DNA from: Bradyrhizobium oropedii
Lineage (GTDB): Bacteria > Pseudomonadota > Alphaproteobacteria > Rhizobiales > Xanthobacteraceae
Direction of reading: 5' to 3'
NCBI RefSeq assembly: GCF_020889685.1
Contig: NZ_JACMYO010000030.1
Coordinates: 1-57,570, forward strand
Length of the DNA stretch: 57,570 nt
Below, piece after piece: positions 1 through 8,758 of the stretch (position 1 is its first letter; each line of letters begins with the position of its first letter). The translations under genes were made by a program, and so were the position numbers. The notes below the pieces were generated by a model that was not told the DNA's origin, ran no database searches, and saw only the letters and a list, made by a program, of their open reading frames with translations.

Positions 1-2
1 TG

Positions 3-482
3 CTAGTTGAAGCTCAGCAGCTTGAACAGCGGTGTCAGGTAAGACATTTCCTGGCCCGACGTCGGCGTGGTGCGGCTTACGAAGTCGAAGATCTTGCCGT
101 CCTTCAGGCCGTAATTGGCGAGCCGGCGCACCTGGCGGTTCTTGTCGAAGTAAACCGCGATGACGCGCTGGTCGACCACGTGCTGGTTCATGAAGGCGAC
201 CGGGCGCGAGGTCCGTTGCGAGATGTAGTAGAACACCTCACCATCCAGCGTTGCCACCGTCGACGGCGTGCCGAGCACGATCAACACCTGATCCTGGCTC
301 GCGCCGATCGGAATCTGCTCGAGCGCCCCATCGGGCAGGATGTAGCCCTTCTGGAATTGTTCGCCGGTGCAGCCGCCGAGCGCCGCGGAGCAGATGAGGC
401 CAACGACCGCGATGGCACGGAAGCGCGAAAGGAACCCGCGCGCGGAAGCCACGCGAGACTGTCTTGGAAGGGTGTGGTTCAT
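3..482 (-). CDS. bamE: Outer membrane protein assembly factor BamE (SmpA/OmlA) lipoprotein
   Basis: A periplasm-facing lipoprotein of the Bam complex, which inserts beta-barrel proteins into the outer membrane. The protein has about 159 residues if it starts at the ATG at 482; an in-frame ATG at 581 would add 33 residues with no signal-peptide character. The N-terminus has basic residues, a hydrophobic stretch and a lipobox ending LGGC, so the mature protein should start at that cysteine. The body has the SmpA/OmlA pattern: QFQKGYILP, then IPIGASQDQVLIVLGTPS and a YYISQ strand. It diverges from the cytochrome bc1 chaperone gene, with 134 bp between them. The stop codon lies three bases inside the window, so the gene is complete. 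Confidence 0.9.
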   Translation of the reverse strand: MNHTLPRQSRVASARGFLSRFRAIAVVGLICSAALGGCTGEQFQKGYILPDGALEQIPIGASQDQVLIVLGTPSTVATLDGEVFYYISQRTSRPVAFMNQHVVDQRVIAVYFDKNRQVRRLANYGLKDGKIFDFVSRTTPTSGQEMSYLTPLFKLLSFN

Positions 483-616
483 CGGCGGAACTGATCCGTC
501 CTCTTGCATCGGCCGGGGCATTGACGTACCGGGCAGCTCAATGGATTGCAATCGTGCCGAGCGCCACGGGCGACCCCTCAACAGGGTCTTTTGGGGACCG
601 GCAGCCGGAACCCGTC

Positions 617-1168
617 ATGCTTTGGCCGTTCAATCACTTCAGAAAACCCCGGGTGCCCGCGCGCAGCACCATTGAGACCATCTATGGCATGATCGTGACG
701 CAGGCGCGAGAACCGTTGTTTTACCGTGACTTGGGCGTTCCGGACACGGTTAATGGCCGTTTTGACCTGCTTCTGATGCATCTGTGGCTGGTGCTGCGGC
801 GATTGAAATCCGTCGAGGGCGGCGTGGAGCTGTCGCAGGCCCTTTTCGACCATTTCTGCATCGACATGGACGACAATCTCAGGGAAATGGGCGTCGGCGA
901 CCTCACGGTGCCCAAGCGCATGCAGGCGTTCGGCGAGGCCTTTTACGGCCGTACCGCAGCCTATGATCTGGCGCTGACCGATGGCGAGGGGGCCCTGGCC
1001 GAGTCGTTCTGCAAGAACATCCTCAATGGCCAGCACCTCGACAAGGCGCGCGAACTGGCCGCCTATGCCCGCGAGGCGATGACGGTGCTGGGTCAGGCTG
1101 ACCTCGCGGCGCTGACCAAGGGCGCGTGGCAGTTTCCCGCGCCGCAGGCTGCGGGGACCCCGGCATGA
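617..1168 (+). CDS. Ubiquinol-cytochrome c chaperone family protein (CBP3-like)
   Basis: Related to the mitochondrial CBP3 assembly factor of the cytochrome bc1 complex. About 183 residues from the ATG at 617; the longer open frame from 464 runs through the bamE promoter side and looks non-coding. The family is recognised from RSTIETIYGMIVTQAREPLFY near the N-terminus, then FDLLLMHLWLVLRRL and FDHFCIDMDDNLREMGVGD, and a conserved AFYGR segment. The C-terminal half is helical, with an alanine-rich end. Its TGA stop overlaps the ATG of the next gene (ATGA), so the two are translationally coupled. The family is clear; the role in bc1 assembly is carried over from mitochondria. Confidence 0.85.
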   Translation: MLWPFNHFRKPRVPARSTIETIYGMIVTQAREPLFYRDLGVPDTVNGRFDLLLMHLWLVLRRLKSVEGGVELSQALFDHFCIDMDDNLREMGVGDLTVPKRMQAFGEAFYGRTAAYDLALTDGEGALAESFCKNILNGQHLDKARELAAYAREAMTVLGQADLAALTKGAWQFPAPQAAGTPA

Positions 1169-1767
1169 CCAGCGACACCACAGGACGGCCCGATGCACCG
1201 CGCAACCGCGATGACCGCGACCCTTGGCGCGTGCTGGTCAATGTCGCGCAGATCCCCGAGACCGGCCTGCATCGTGAGATCTCGGCCGACGAGGCAGCGC
1301 GCAAGGCAATGGCCGAGGTCGCGGAGCTGCGTGAAGTCATCTCTGCGCATGCCGAGTTCGATCTGCAGCCCAAGCGCGACGGCAGCTACCACGTCACCGG
1401 CCGCGTTCAGGCCCGGATCGGGCAGACCTGCGTGGTGACGCTCGATCCGATCGAGAACGAGATCGACGAGCCGATCGACGTGGTGTTCGCGCCGCCCGAG
1501 CAGATTCCCGAGATGGCCGACCTGGTCGACGACGCCGAGGACAGCGATGAGGAAACGCCGGACCCGCCGGAGCCGATCGTCGGCGGCTTCATCGATCTCG
1601 GCCGGCTCGCCACCGATGCGTTGTTTCTCGGCATAGACCCGCATCCGCGCAGGGCGGATGCGGTCTTTGAACAACAGGTTGAGGCGCCTGATCCGGAAAA
1701 TCATCCCTTCGCGGCGCTGAAGGCGCTGCAGGACAAGGCCAACGGCAAGAAGCCCAAGGGTAACTGA
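1165..1767 (+). CDS. DUF177 (YceD-like) protein
   Basis: About 200 residues starting at the ATG that overlaps the preceding stop codon. It has the DUF177 layout: an N-terminal part (PWRVLVNVAQIPETGLHREI), a central strand-rich part ending VQARIGQTCVVTLDPIENEI, an acidic linker (DDAEDSDEETPDPPEP), and the conserved IDLGRLATDALFLGIDPHPR near residues 145-165. Members in bacteria and plastids are linked to 23S rRNA accumulation. In many bacteria this gene lies next to rpmF and plsX. Here plsX follows after 322 bp and no rpmF lies between. The fused-looking start at 1126 was rejected because it runs back into the upstream gene. Confidence 0.85.
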   Translation: MTSDTTGRPDAPRNRDDRDPWRVLVNVAQIPETGLHREISADEAARKAMAEVAELREVISAHAEFDLQPKRDGSYHVTGRVQARIGQTCVVTLDPIENEIDEPIDVVFAPPEQIPEMADLVDDAEDSDEETPDPPEPIVGGFIDLGRLATDALFLGIDPHPRRADAVFEQQVEAPDPENHPFAALKALQDKANGKKPKGN

Positions 1768-1862
1768 GGGCAATTGAGGGCAGCTCGCGCCAACATTTGA
1801 GGGGATGGCTTGTCTGCAGGCTTGCGCGAGCGGTGTTCGGCGTCACTTCAAATAACTGTCAT

Positions 1863-1885
1863 AATACATTGAAGTACAATGTATT
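1863..1885. promoter_or_regulatory. Perfect AT-rich palindrome upstream of plsX
   Basis: Inverted repeat AATACATTG-N5-CAATGTATT with nine paired bases per arm, in the 322-bp gap between the DUF177 gene and plsX. It is much more AT-rich than the surroundings and no T-run follows it, so it looks like a protein-binding site rather than a terminator. It lies about 205 bp before the plsX start. Nothing else recognisable occupies this gap (1768-2089). The cognate regulator is unknown. Confidence 0.5.
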
Positions 1886-2089
1886 TCTGGTATTGTTCGA
1901 CCGCGGTGTGTGACGGTTCGGCGAGTCCATCCTTTGCGGTCAAGAGGTTGTGCCGGACCGTGGACACGCTATTGTCGCGGCCCGGCCGGAACCCGATTTG
2001 GTGTTTGGCCGCGCGCCGTTGACGGCGGTGACTTCAAGCTCGCGGTCTTCGTCTGAAGGGCTGTGGGAGAGCAGGCTTCCGGGACGTTC

Positions 2090-3151
2090 ATGCCTCAAAA
2101 GGTTCGAATCGCGCTTGACGCCATGGGGGGCGATGTCGGCGCATCGGTCGTCATACCCGGCGCCGCGATTTCGTTGAGTCGTCATCCCGACAGCGAATTC
2201 CTGCTGGTCGGAGACCGGGCCCAGATCGAGCCGGAGCTGGCCAAGCATCCGGCGCTGAAGGCGGTATCGAAGGTGATCCATACCGACGTCGCCGTGAAGA
2301 ATGACGAGAAGCCGAGCCAGGCGCTGCGGCGAACCCGCCGTGCCTCGTCGATGTGGCTCGCGATCGACGCGGTGAAGCATGGCGAGGCCGATGTCGCGGT
2401 CTCCGCCGGCAACAGCGGCGCATTGATGGCGATGGGGAGCCTCAATCTGCGGACGCTGCCCGGCGTCGACCGTCCGGCGCTCGCCGCGGTGTGGCCGACG
2501 CTGCGCGGCGATTCCGTGGTGCTCGATCTCGGCGCCACGATCGGCGGCGACGCCCGTCATCTGGCGACGCTGGCGGTGATGGGCAGCGCCATGGCGAGCG
2601 TGCTGTTCAACCTCGAACGGCCGACCGTGGGCCTGCTCAACATCGGGTCCGAGGAGATGAAGGGGCATGGGGAAATCCGCGAGGCGGCCGAGATGCTGCG
2701 CGCGATGAACTCGACCCAGTTCAACTATGTCGGCTTCGTCGAGGGCGACGCGATCGGCAAGGGGCTGACCGACGTCATCGTGTCGGAAGGTTTCAGCGGC
2801 AATATCGCGCTCAAGGCCGCCGAGGGAACCGCGCGCCAGATGTTCACGCTGCTGCGCGAGGCGATGTCGTCGAGCTGGCTTGCGCGGATCGGCTATCTGC
2901 TTGCCCGCGGCGCGTTCCAGAAGCTGCGCGACAAGCTCGATCCCAACAAGTCGAATGGCGGCCTGCTGCTCGGCCTCAAGGGCGTGGTGGTCAAGAGCCA
3001 CGGCGGCACCAACGCGGAAGGCTTTGCCTATGCGGTCGATGTTGGCTATGAGATGGCCCACTTCGATCTCCTCACCAAGATCAATCAGATGTTAAACCGC
3101 GACGGTAGCGCGCTGGTGCAGGCGCAAACCGCGCAGGAGGCTGTCTCGTGA
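2090..3151 (+). CDS. plsX: Phosphate acyltransferase PlsX
   Basis: Makes acyl-phosphate from acyl-ACP for phospholipid synthesis (PlsX/PlsY route) at the inner face of the membrane. About 353 residues from the ATG at 2090. Typical motifs are [12 protein letters not shown] at the N-terminus, [12 protein letters not shown] around residues 110-125, the glutamate-rich [10 protein letters not shown] segment, and [17 protein letters not shown] near residue 230. Length and order match the family. The gene ends in GTGA, overlapping the GTG start of fabH by four bases, so the two fatty acid/phospholipid genes are coupled. A 23-bp palindrome lies upstream. Confidence 0.97.
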   Translation: MPQKVRIALDAMGGDVGASVVIPGAAISLSRHPDSEFLLVGDRAQIEPELAKHPALKAVSKVIHTDVAVKNDEKPSQALRRTRRASSMWLAIDAVKHGEADVAVSAGNSGALMAMGSLNLRTLPGVDRPALAAVWPTLRGDSVVLDLGATIGGDARHLATLAVMGSAMASVLFNLERPTVGLLNIGSEEMKGHGEIREAAEMLRAMNSTQFNYVGFVEGDAIGKGLTDVIVSEGFSGNIALKAAEGTARQMFTLLREAMSSSWLARIGYLLARGAFQKLRDKLDPNKSNGGLLLGLKGVVVKSHGGTNAEGFAYAVDVGYEMAHFDLLTKINQMLNRDGSALVQAQTAQEAVS

Positions 3152-4125
3152 CTGCGATACGTTCGGTAGTGCTCGGCTGCGGCTCATATCTGCCGCAGCG
3201 GGTTTTGACCAATGCCGAACTGGCTGCTCGGATCGACACGTCGGATGACTGGATCGTGCAGCGCACCGGCATCAGCGAGCGCCACATCGCGGCGGATGAC
3301 GAGTTCACCTCGCATCTTGCGATCAATGCGGCGCGCGCCGCGCTCGCCGACGCCAACATCGACGCCCAGTCGATCGACCTGATCGTGCTGGCGACCTCGA
3401 CGCCCGACAACACCTTTCCGGCCACCGCAGTCGCAGTCCAGCACGCGCTCGGCATCAACCACGGCGTGGCCTTCGATCTGCAGGCGGTGTGTTCCGGCTT
3501 CGTCTTTGCGCTGACCACCGCGGATAATTTCCTGCGCGCCGGCAGCCACAAGCGGGCGCTGGTGATCGGTGCCGAAACCTTCTCGCGCATCCTCGACTGG
3601 AGCGACCGCGGCACCTGCGTGCTGTTCGGCGACGGTGCCGGCGCGGTTGTGCTGGAGGCGCAGCAGCATTCCGGCACGATCAGCGATCCCGGCGTGCTGA
3701 CGACGCATCTGCGCTCCGACGGGCGCCACAAGTCCAAGCTGTTCGTCGACGGCGGTCCCGGCTCGACCAAGACGGTCGGACATCTCCGGATGGAGGGCCG
3801 CGAGGTGTTCAAGCACGCCGTCGGCATGATCACCGACGTGATCGTCGATGCGTTCAACGCCACCGGCCTGAACGCCGACGACATCACCTGGTTCATCCCG
3901 CACCAGGCCAACAAGCGAATCATCGATGCGTCGGCGCACAAGCTTCATATTGCGCCGCAGAAGGTGGTCTTGACGGTCGACAAGCACGGCAACACCTCGG
4001 CGGCCTCGATCCCGCTGGCGCTGTCGGTCGCGGTGAAGGACGGACGCGTCAAGAAGGGCGATCTGGTGCTGTTCGAGGCGATGGGCGGCGGCTTCACCTG
4101 GGGCTCGGCGCTCGTGCGCTGGTAG
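3148..4125 (+). CDS. fabH: Beta-ketoacyl-ACP synthase III
   Basis: Starts type II fatty acid synthesis by condensing acetyl-CoA with malonyl-ACP. 325 residues, GTG start overlapping the plsX stop. The catalytic triad is visible: cysteine in QAVCSGF (about residue 115), histidine in the HQANKRII motif, and asparagine in [10 protein letters not shown]. The end ALVRW is typical of FabH. It lies between plsX and ihfA, the usual alphaproteobacterial order. No anomalies were seen. Confidence 0.97.
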   Translation: MTAIRSVVLGCGSYLPQRVLTNAELAARIDTSDDWIVQRTGISERHIAADDEFTSHLAINAARAALADANIDAQSIDLIVLATSTPDNTFPATAVAVQHALGINHGVAFDLQAVCSGFVFALTTADNFLRAGSHKRALVIGAETFSRILDWSDRGTCVLFGDGAGAVVLEAQQHSGTISDPGVLTTHLRSDGRHKSKLFVDGGPGSTKTVGHLRMEGREVFKHAVGMITDVIVDAFNATGLNADDITWFIPHQANKRIIDASAHKLHIAPQKVVLTVDKHGNTSAASIPLALSVAVKDGRVKKGDLVLFEAMGGGFTWGSALVRW

Positions 4126-4255
4126 CGCATCGCCAAAGAGTATCAGCAGGTTGCCGGCATCTTTCCGGCGCCCGGATGCTGGTCGCTGTTGACCATTGCG
4201 CGCTAAGCTTTTAATTTCAGTCAAGAAATTGTTCGCCGAGAGTGCGGGGCAGGCG

Positions 4256-4591
4256 ATGACCACGGGAACCGGAAAAACAGTTACGCGCGTCGATTTGTGT
4301 GAGGCGGTCTACCAAAAGGTGGGTCTGTCGCGCACGGAATCGTCGGCGTTTGTCGAGTTGGTGCTGAAGGAGATCACCGATTGCCTGGAAAAGGGCGAGA
4401 CGGTGAAGCTGTCCTCATTCGGCTCCTTCATGGTGCGCAAGAAGGGCCAGCGTATCGGCCGCAATCCGAAGACCGGCACCGAGGTGCCGATCTCGCCGCG
4501 GCGGGTGATGGTGTTCAAGCCGTCGGCGATCCTGAAGCAGCGGATCAATGGCCATGTCGTCACCAATGGCGACGGCAGCAAGGCCGATTAG
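4256..4591 (+). CDS. ihfA: Integration host factor subunit alpha
   Basis: DNA-bending histone-like protein, one half of the IHF heterodimer. About 111 residues from the ATG at 4256; a longer frame begins at 4196 but its extra 20 residues do not match the family. The core [19 protein letters not shown], then [11 protein letters not shown] and the flexible arm [14 protein letters not shown] followed by [13 protein letters not shown] identify the HU/IHF fold. The last residues are longer and more polar than in enterobacterial IhfA. IHF commonly helps NtrC-type activation at sigma-54 promoters, and one such promoter lies in this window upstream of glnB. Confidence 0.93.
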   Translation: MTTGTGKTVTRVDLCEAVYQKVGLSRTESSAFVELVLKEITDCLEKGETVKLSSFGSFMVRKKGQRIGRNPKTGTEVPISPRRVMVFKPSAILKQRINGHVVTNGDGSKAD

Positions 4592-4719
4592 AGCGTTTTC
4601 AAGCGAAGTGGATACCCGGTTCGCGTGAAGAAAACGCGGCAAAACCAGAATCTGGGGCCCCGTTCCGATCCAATCGGAACGGATGAGGCTCCAGGCATTG
4701 AAGCCAGAGGAGCGGGCAT

Positions 4720-5313
4720 TTGGACAAGGCGCCGGATGCGTTCCGTACCATCAGCGAAGTCGCTGACGAGCTCGATATTCCCCAGCATGTGCTGAGATTC
4801 TGGGAAACGCGCTTCGCGCAGATCAAGCCGATGAAGCGCAGCGGCGGACGCCGCTATTACCGGCCCGACGACGTCGACCTGCTCAAGGGTATCCGCCGGC
4901 TGCTCTATGGCGAGGGCTACACGATCCGCGGTGTGCAGCGGATCCTGAAAGAGCACGGCATCAAATCGGTGCAGGGCATTGCCGACCAGACTGCGGCGGT
5001 TTCGTTCGGCGCGGTCGAGGAGGCGGTCGGCAACAGCATGGCCGAGCCGGACGATCCCGAGAGCAATGACGGCCTCGATTTCGACGGCGAGGAGGGCGAC
5101 GGCGACGAGAAGGGAATCGACTACCGATTCGTCGATCCCGACGAAGATCCGATCCTGTCGACCTACAAGGCGCACGCCCACCCGGGGAAAGCGTCCGCGG
5201 CACCGCTGGTGCGCCCCTCCGTTCCGTCGTTGGATCGGGAGCGGCTCGAACGCGTGCTGCAAGAGCTGGTTGCCTGTCGACAGATGATCGACGCGGCGAT
5301 GAAGGACGGCTGA
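4720..5313 (+). CDS. MerR family transcriptional regulator
   Basis: 197 residues with a TTG start at 4720 preceded by a good Shine-Dalgarno (AGAGGAG). The N-terminal MerR helix-turn-helix and wing are clear: [25 protein letters not shown], then [17 protein letters not shown] and [11 protein letters not shown]. The middle is acidic and low in complexity (residues about 105-145), followed by a short C-terminal helix. No metal-binding cysteine cluster is present, so this is not a classical metal sensor. It follows ihfA, as in many Hyphomicrobiales. Its target is unknown. Confidence 0.9.
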   Translation: MDKAPDAFRTISEVADELDIPQHVLRFWETRFAQIKPMKRSGGRRYYRPDDVDLLKGIRRLLYGEGYTIRGVQRILKEHGIKSVQGIADQTAAVSFGAVEEAVGNSMAEPDDPESNDGLDFDGEEGDGDEKGIDYRFVDPDEDPILSTYKAHAHPGKASAAPLVRPSVPSLDRERLERVLQELVACRQMIDAAMKDG

Positions 5314-5323
5314 ATTTAAAGAA

Positions 5324-5401
5324 TGGTCGGAGCGAGAGGATTTGAACCTCCGACCCCTAGTCTCCCAGACTAGTGCGCTAACCGGGCTGCGCCACGCTCC
5401 G
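5324..5401 (-). tRNA. tRNA-Pro (anticodon GGG)
   Basis: The reverse strand folds into a complete cloverleaf: a 7-bp acceptor stem (CGGAGCG/CGCTCCG), a D-arm, an anticodon stem CTAGT/ACTAG around a loop reading CTGGGAG, a T-arm with GGTTCGAATCC, and an encoded CCA end at 5324-5326. The loop centre is GGG, which reads proline codon CCC. It lies alone between the MerR and MarR regulator genes. Confidence 0.96.
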
Positions 5402-5533
5402 ATGCCGTTCCATTAGCCGCGATCCTGTGTTCGCGCAAGGCGGAGTAGGCCTTATAATGGCTGCCATCCGGGCGGCATCGGTTCCCTGAAAGCATTCGAC
5501 GGCGCTATTTTCCGCCCAATGCGGCCCGCCGCG

Positions 5534-6046
5534 TCAGTTCTCGATATCCATCGCGGCGATCAGGCAGGCCTTTTCCAGGCGATTGTTGAGCATCGCAAGC
5601 TTGGCCGTGAACTCGGCCAGTTCAGTCTCGCTGAATTCCTCGAACACGGTCTTCTTGAACGCCTTGTGCTGCTCGGCGAGGCCGGCCAGATGCTTTCTGG
5701 TCTTGTCGGTCAGCGACAGCCGAACCACGCGGGCATCGGCCGGGGAGGGCGAGCGATGCAGCAATTCCTTCTGCTCGAGCAGCTTCGACTGCGTGGTCAC
5801 GAACGACGGATCGACGTGCAGCAGCTTCGACACCACGTTGATCGGCACGCCGTCATCCTTGTCGAGATCCGAGATGGCGATGAGAATCATCCACTGCGGA
5901 CCGCTGACGCCAAGCGCCTTGCCCCAGAGTTGGCGGACTCGTTCGAGATGCGAATTGATGGACGAGATCTCGAGCGTAAAGCGCTTGATGATGTCGAGAT
6001 GCTCGATGGCGCGCAGGCGCGTCGTATCCTTCCTGGTCACTGACAC
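5534..6046 (-). CDS. MarR/winged-helix transcriptional regulator
   Basis: About 170 residues. I place the start at the GTG at 6046 (or the one at 6040), which follows a purine-rich GGGAAGGGGAAGC; the open frame continues to 6313 but that part lacks family features and overlaps a palindrome. The core has the MarR order: helix with LWGKALGVSGPQWMIL, the recognition segment INVVSKLLHVDPSFVTTQSKLLE, the wing SPADARVVRLSLTDKTR, and a C-terminal dimerisation helix. It diverges from the porin gene. The perfect palindrome at 6297-6314 is a candidate operator for autoregulation, porin control or both. Confidence 0.85.
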   Translation of the reverse strand: MSVTRKDTTRLRAIEHLDIIKRFTLEISSINSHLERVRQLWGKALGVSGPQWMILIAISDLDKDDGVPINVVSKLLHVDPSFVTTQSKLLEQKELLHRSPSPADARVVRLSLTDKTRKHLAGLAEQHKAFKKTVFEEFSETELAEFTAKLAMLNNRLEKACLIAAMDIEN

Positions 6047-6296
6047 AGCTTCCCCTTCCCTAGGTGCCGACTCAGCTTTTTGCTGATTTATTTCTTGATT
6101 CCCGCTCGGCGCGGTATTTTTTCTCGTAAGTCGGTCAGGAAGGCAAGTGAACGCAAAGCAATTATGATGCTCATGTGACGATTGAGCTTTTTGAGGTGCG
6201 ACAAATTTGCCCATGGATGCAAGGGGCTTAGGGGCAGCGTTGCTGACGAGCCACAGTGTGGCCGCATTCGCATTCCTGACTTTATAAACTATTTTG

Positions 6297-6314
6297 ATTG
6301 GCGAACTCGCCAAT
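6297..6314. promoter_or_regulatory. Perfect palindrome between MarR gene and porin (candidate operator)
   Basis: ATTGGCGA-AC-TCGCCAAT: eight paired bases per arm and a 2-base centre. It lies in the 453-bp divergent gap, about 250 bp before the MarR start and 185 bp before the porin start. Next to it is the AT-rich stretch TTTATAAACTATTTT, which could hold a -10 element for either direction. Size and symmetry fit a MarR-type dimer site. Nothing else in 6047-6499 was recognised except the porin Shine-Dalgarno (TTGGAGG). Confidence 0.55.
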
Positions 6315-6499
6315 GCATATTGAACCCGGCGGTAGGGGAATCTCGATCGTCCCGTTGCGGTGATCGTTCAAGTCCGTCGCACACCACAGATTGATCTGCG
6401 GGTGCGGGGTTTGGGGAAAACGGTCTTGGACAATGCGGGAGGATCACGGGGCGCTCGCGGCCTCGGACTCTCCGCATATGAGCAACTTGGAGGTTTAAT

Positions 6500-8035
6500 A
6501 TGAAATTGGCGAAGAGCCTTATTCTGAGCTCGGCTGCTGCGCTGGTCGCGGTCGGCGGGGCACAGGCGGCCGATCTTCCCGTGAAGGCCAAAGCGGTCGA
6601 GTACGTGAAGGTTTGCTCGCTTTATGGTCCGGGCTTCTACTACATCCCCGGCACCGACACCTGCATCAAGCTGGGCGGCTATGTGCGCGCTGACTTGGTT
6701 GTCAACGGCAACGGCGTCTACGGCCCGAACACCAACGGTGCCAGCGGTGCCAACAACCGTTTCACCAACGGCTACACCTGGCGTTCGCGTGAAGACCTGA
6801 ACATCGATACGCGCACCGCGACCGAGTACGGCGTGGTCCGCACCTATTTCGATGCGGTGTTCACCTGGACCTCGGACACCTACACCGGCCAGGGCAACGG
6901 CTCGAGCGTCTACTCGGCGATCGGTTCGTCTGCTGCGCCGAACAATGCCGGTTCGGGTAACGTCGCTGCCGGCACGGTCGGCGTCTACTACGCCTTCATC
7001 CAGTTCGCCGGTTTCACCATCGGTAAGGCGGTCTCGCAGTTCGCTGCTCCCTGGAACGGTTATCCGGGCAACAACTACGACGCTCTCGTCGGCGGCGTGA
7101 ACACCACCAACGGCATCAACCAGTTCACCTACACCGCGCAGTTCGGCAACGGCGTGTCGCTCGCTCTGTCGGCGCAGGACCAGGTTGCGTACATGCAGGC
7201 TGGCGTGAACAACCTCGGTGTTGGCGGCGCTTACGGCTCCAGCGACTACGCCGGCACGGTCGCGCCGGACTTCGTCGCCTCGCTCAAGGTCGATCAGGCC
7301 TGGGGCATCTTCCAGGCGTCGATCGCTGCGCATGACAACCACGCTGCCTACTACGGCGGCACCGAGTTGACCGGTCATCCCGACGACAAGTGGGGCTGGG
7401 CTGGTGCACTGGCCCTGTCGATCAAGAACATCCCGACCGGACCCGGCGACACCATCAACATCCAGGGCGTCTACACCGACGGTGCGACCCGTTACAACAT
7501 CCAGGAACTGGCCAGCGGCCTCAGCTCGATCGCCATCTACGGCGGTTCGAACCTGCCGGGCGCCTATGGCAGCGTTGGCTTCGGTACGGCACCCGACACG
7601 GTGTTCGGCCCCGGCGGTCAGCAGCAGTCCATCAAGACCTGGGGCTTCCGCGGCGCGTACACCCACAACTGGGATCCCTACTGGAACACCAGCTTGTACG
7701 GTGCTTACGCTGCGGTCATGTACAACGACACGGCTAAGTCGCTCATCTGCGGCGTCGGCGGCGTCGGTGGCACGTTCCGCGCAGCCTTCGCTGGCGGCGC
7801 TGGCGTGACCAGCTGCAACCCCGACTACAACATCGGGCAGCTCGGCCTGATCACCCGTTGGACCCCGGTCAAGAACCTGACCTTCTCGGCAGACGTGACC
7901 TACGTCCATCTCGATCAGAAGTATGCTGGCACGATCACCACCTCGTCGGCTGGTATCGGCAAGCCGGTCGCGACCTACGAGCTGAAGAATCAGGACACTG
8001 TCCAGATGCTCTTCCGCGCTCAGCGCAACTGGTAA
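6500..8035 (+). CDS. Porin (Porin_2 family, outer membrane beta-barrel)
   Basis: Forms trimeric diffusion channels in the outer membrane. 511 residues with a cleavable signal peptide ending AQAADLP and a clear TTGGAGG ribosome-binding site. Just after it comes the signature of rhizobial and Brucella Omp2-type porins: YVKVCSLYGPGFYYIPGTD then TCIKLGGYVR, with two cysteines likely to form a disulfide. Alternating aromatic strands follow (TWRSREDLNIDTRTATEYG) and the protein ends in FRAQRNW with a terminal aromatic, as barrel proteins do. Codon usage is strongly biased, suggesting high expression. A strong terminator follows directly. Confidence 0.95.
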   Translation: MKLAKSLILSSAAALVAVGGAQAADLPVKAKAVEYVKVCSLYGPGFYYIPGTDTCIKLGGYVRADLVVNGNGVYGPNTNGASGANNRFTNGYTWRSREDLNIDTRTATEYGVVRTYFDAVFTWTSDTYTGQGNGSSVYSAIGSSAAPNNAGSGNVAAGTVGVYYAFIQFAGFTIGKAVSQFAAPWNGYPGNNYDALVGGVNTTNGINQFTYTAQFGNGVSLALSAQDQVAYMQAGVNNLGVGGAYGSSDYAGTVAPDFVASLKVDQAWGIFQASIAAHDNHAAYYGGTELTGHPDDKWGWAGALALSIKNIPTGPGDTINIQGVYTDGATRYNIQELASGLSSIAIYGGSNLPGAYGSVGFGTAPDTVFGPGGQQQSIKTWGFRGAYTHNWDPYWNTSLYGAYAAVMYNDTAKSLICGVGGVGGTFRAAFAGGAGVTSCNPDYNIGQLGLITRWTPVKNLTFSADVTYVHLDQKYAGTITTSSAGIGKPVATYELKNQDTVQMLFRAQRNW

Positions 8036-8064
8036 TCCCGGTTGATCTGATCACGATCCAACAG

Positions 8065-8097
8065 AACCCCGGCAGGCAACTGCCGGGGTTTTTGTTT
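8065..8097 (+). terminator. Rho-independent terminator of the porin gene
   Basis: AACCCCGGCA and TGCCGGGGTT form a 10-bp stem with a 6-base loop, followed by TTTGTTT. It starts 30 bp after the porin stop. Confidence 0.9.
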
Positions 8098-8255
8098 AGC
8101 GAATATCAGTAGCGGATGGTGCTGCGACTTCGCGCGACATGGTTGCCGGTTGGCGTGAAAGAAACTGCACCAGGCCTGAGTTTATAGAGCTTCCAGCTGC
8201 GTCATTTCGGCCCACGCGAACGACGAAGACGAGCCATGCGATTCATTGGCCGCAA

Positions 8256-8374
8256 ACTTATTTACTTACCTGATCTACTAAACTATATACGGACTGGCCA
8301 ACACATTGAATGATGGCTCTTAGCTTGCTGCTAAGCCTCCCAAACCTCCGGCAATGCCCTGCCGGAGGTTTTTG
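8256..8374 (+). ncRNA. Candidate small RNA ending in a terminator
   Basis: A second strong terminator has no gene directly upstream: AACCTCCGGC/GCCGGAGGTT at 8343-8370 followed by TTTTTG. Just before it, 8319-8335 forms a small hairpin (CTTAGC-TTGCT-GCTAAG). The preceding AT-rich stretch from about 8256 (CTTATTTACTTACCTGATC, then ACTATATAC) could hold the promoter and 5' part. No reading frame with a start fills the 220 bp between the porin terminator and this one. The 5' end is a guess. It could instead be the tail of decayed porin DNA. Confidence 0.4.
8343..8374 (+). terminator. Orphan rho-independent terminator
   Basis: Ten-base-pair stem (AACCTCCGGC with GCCGGAGGTT), 8-base loop, then a T-run. 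It resembles the porin terminator in build but is not a copy. See the candidate small RNA upstream. Confidence 0.85.
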
Positions 8375-8520
8375 ATTCAAGGCCTGAGCCTGAGCTGCGC
8401 CTTCCATCGTGACGCGCGCGGCCACCGGCAATTGCCGATCGCAAGCGGGCACACGTCCCGGCGCCGATTCGACGCCGTCAAGATTTGACGGAATCGATCC
8501 GCAGTGCATTCTCGTCATTC

Positions 8521-8733
8521 ATGGGACGCTTCAAGAACAGCCGGCTGGCGCGCATGAGCAGCGGCCACTATTGCTTGATACGGGATCTCGGGCTGGTGAA
8601 GGGCGGCAAGGGATTGCGGCACCATGAAGTGGTCATCGACTTCTCGTGGCGCGGCCTCTTCAAGCTGGCGGTGAGCGCCGGCACCAGCGTCCTGCGGCGC
8701 CGCGCTGCTGTGCGCATCGAGACTGCCGAATAG
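8521..8733 (+). CDS. Small basic hypothetical protein
   Basis: A 70-residue frame from the ATG at 8521, or 82 residues from a TTG at 8485. I do not recognise it. It has one mildly hydrophobic stretch (VVIDFSWRGLFKLAVSAG) flanked by arginines and lysines and ends RRRAAVRIETAE. No Shine-Dalgarno is evident at either start, and the frame stands alone in a gene-poor kilobase, so it may be a chance open frame. Confidence 0.3.
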   Translation: MGRFKNSRLARMSSGHYCLIRDLGLVKGGKGLRHHEVVIDFSWRGLFKLAVSAGTSVLRRRAAVRIETAE

Positions 8734-8758
8734 CGCTTTGCTCAGCGTGAAGCTGTCC

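Noticed and set aside
6368..7909. A 513-codon minus-strand frame opposite the porin
   Set aside because: Produced by the strong codon bias of the porin gene; no start context and no domains.
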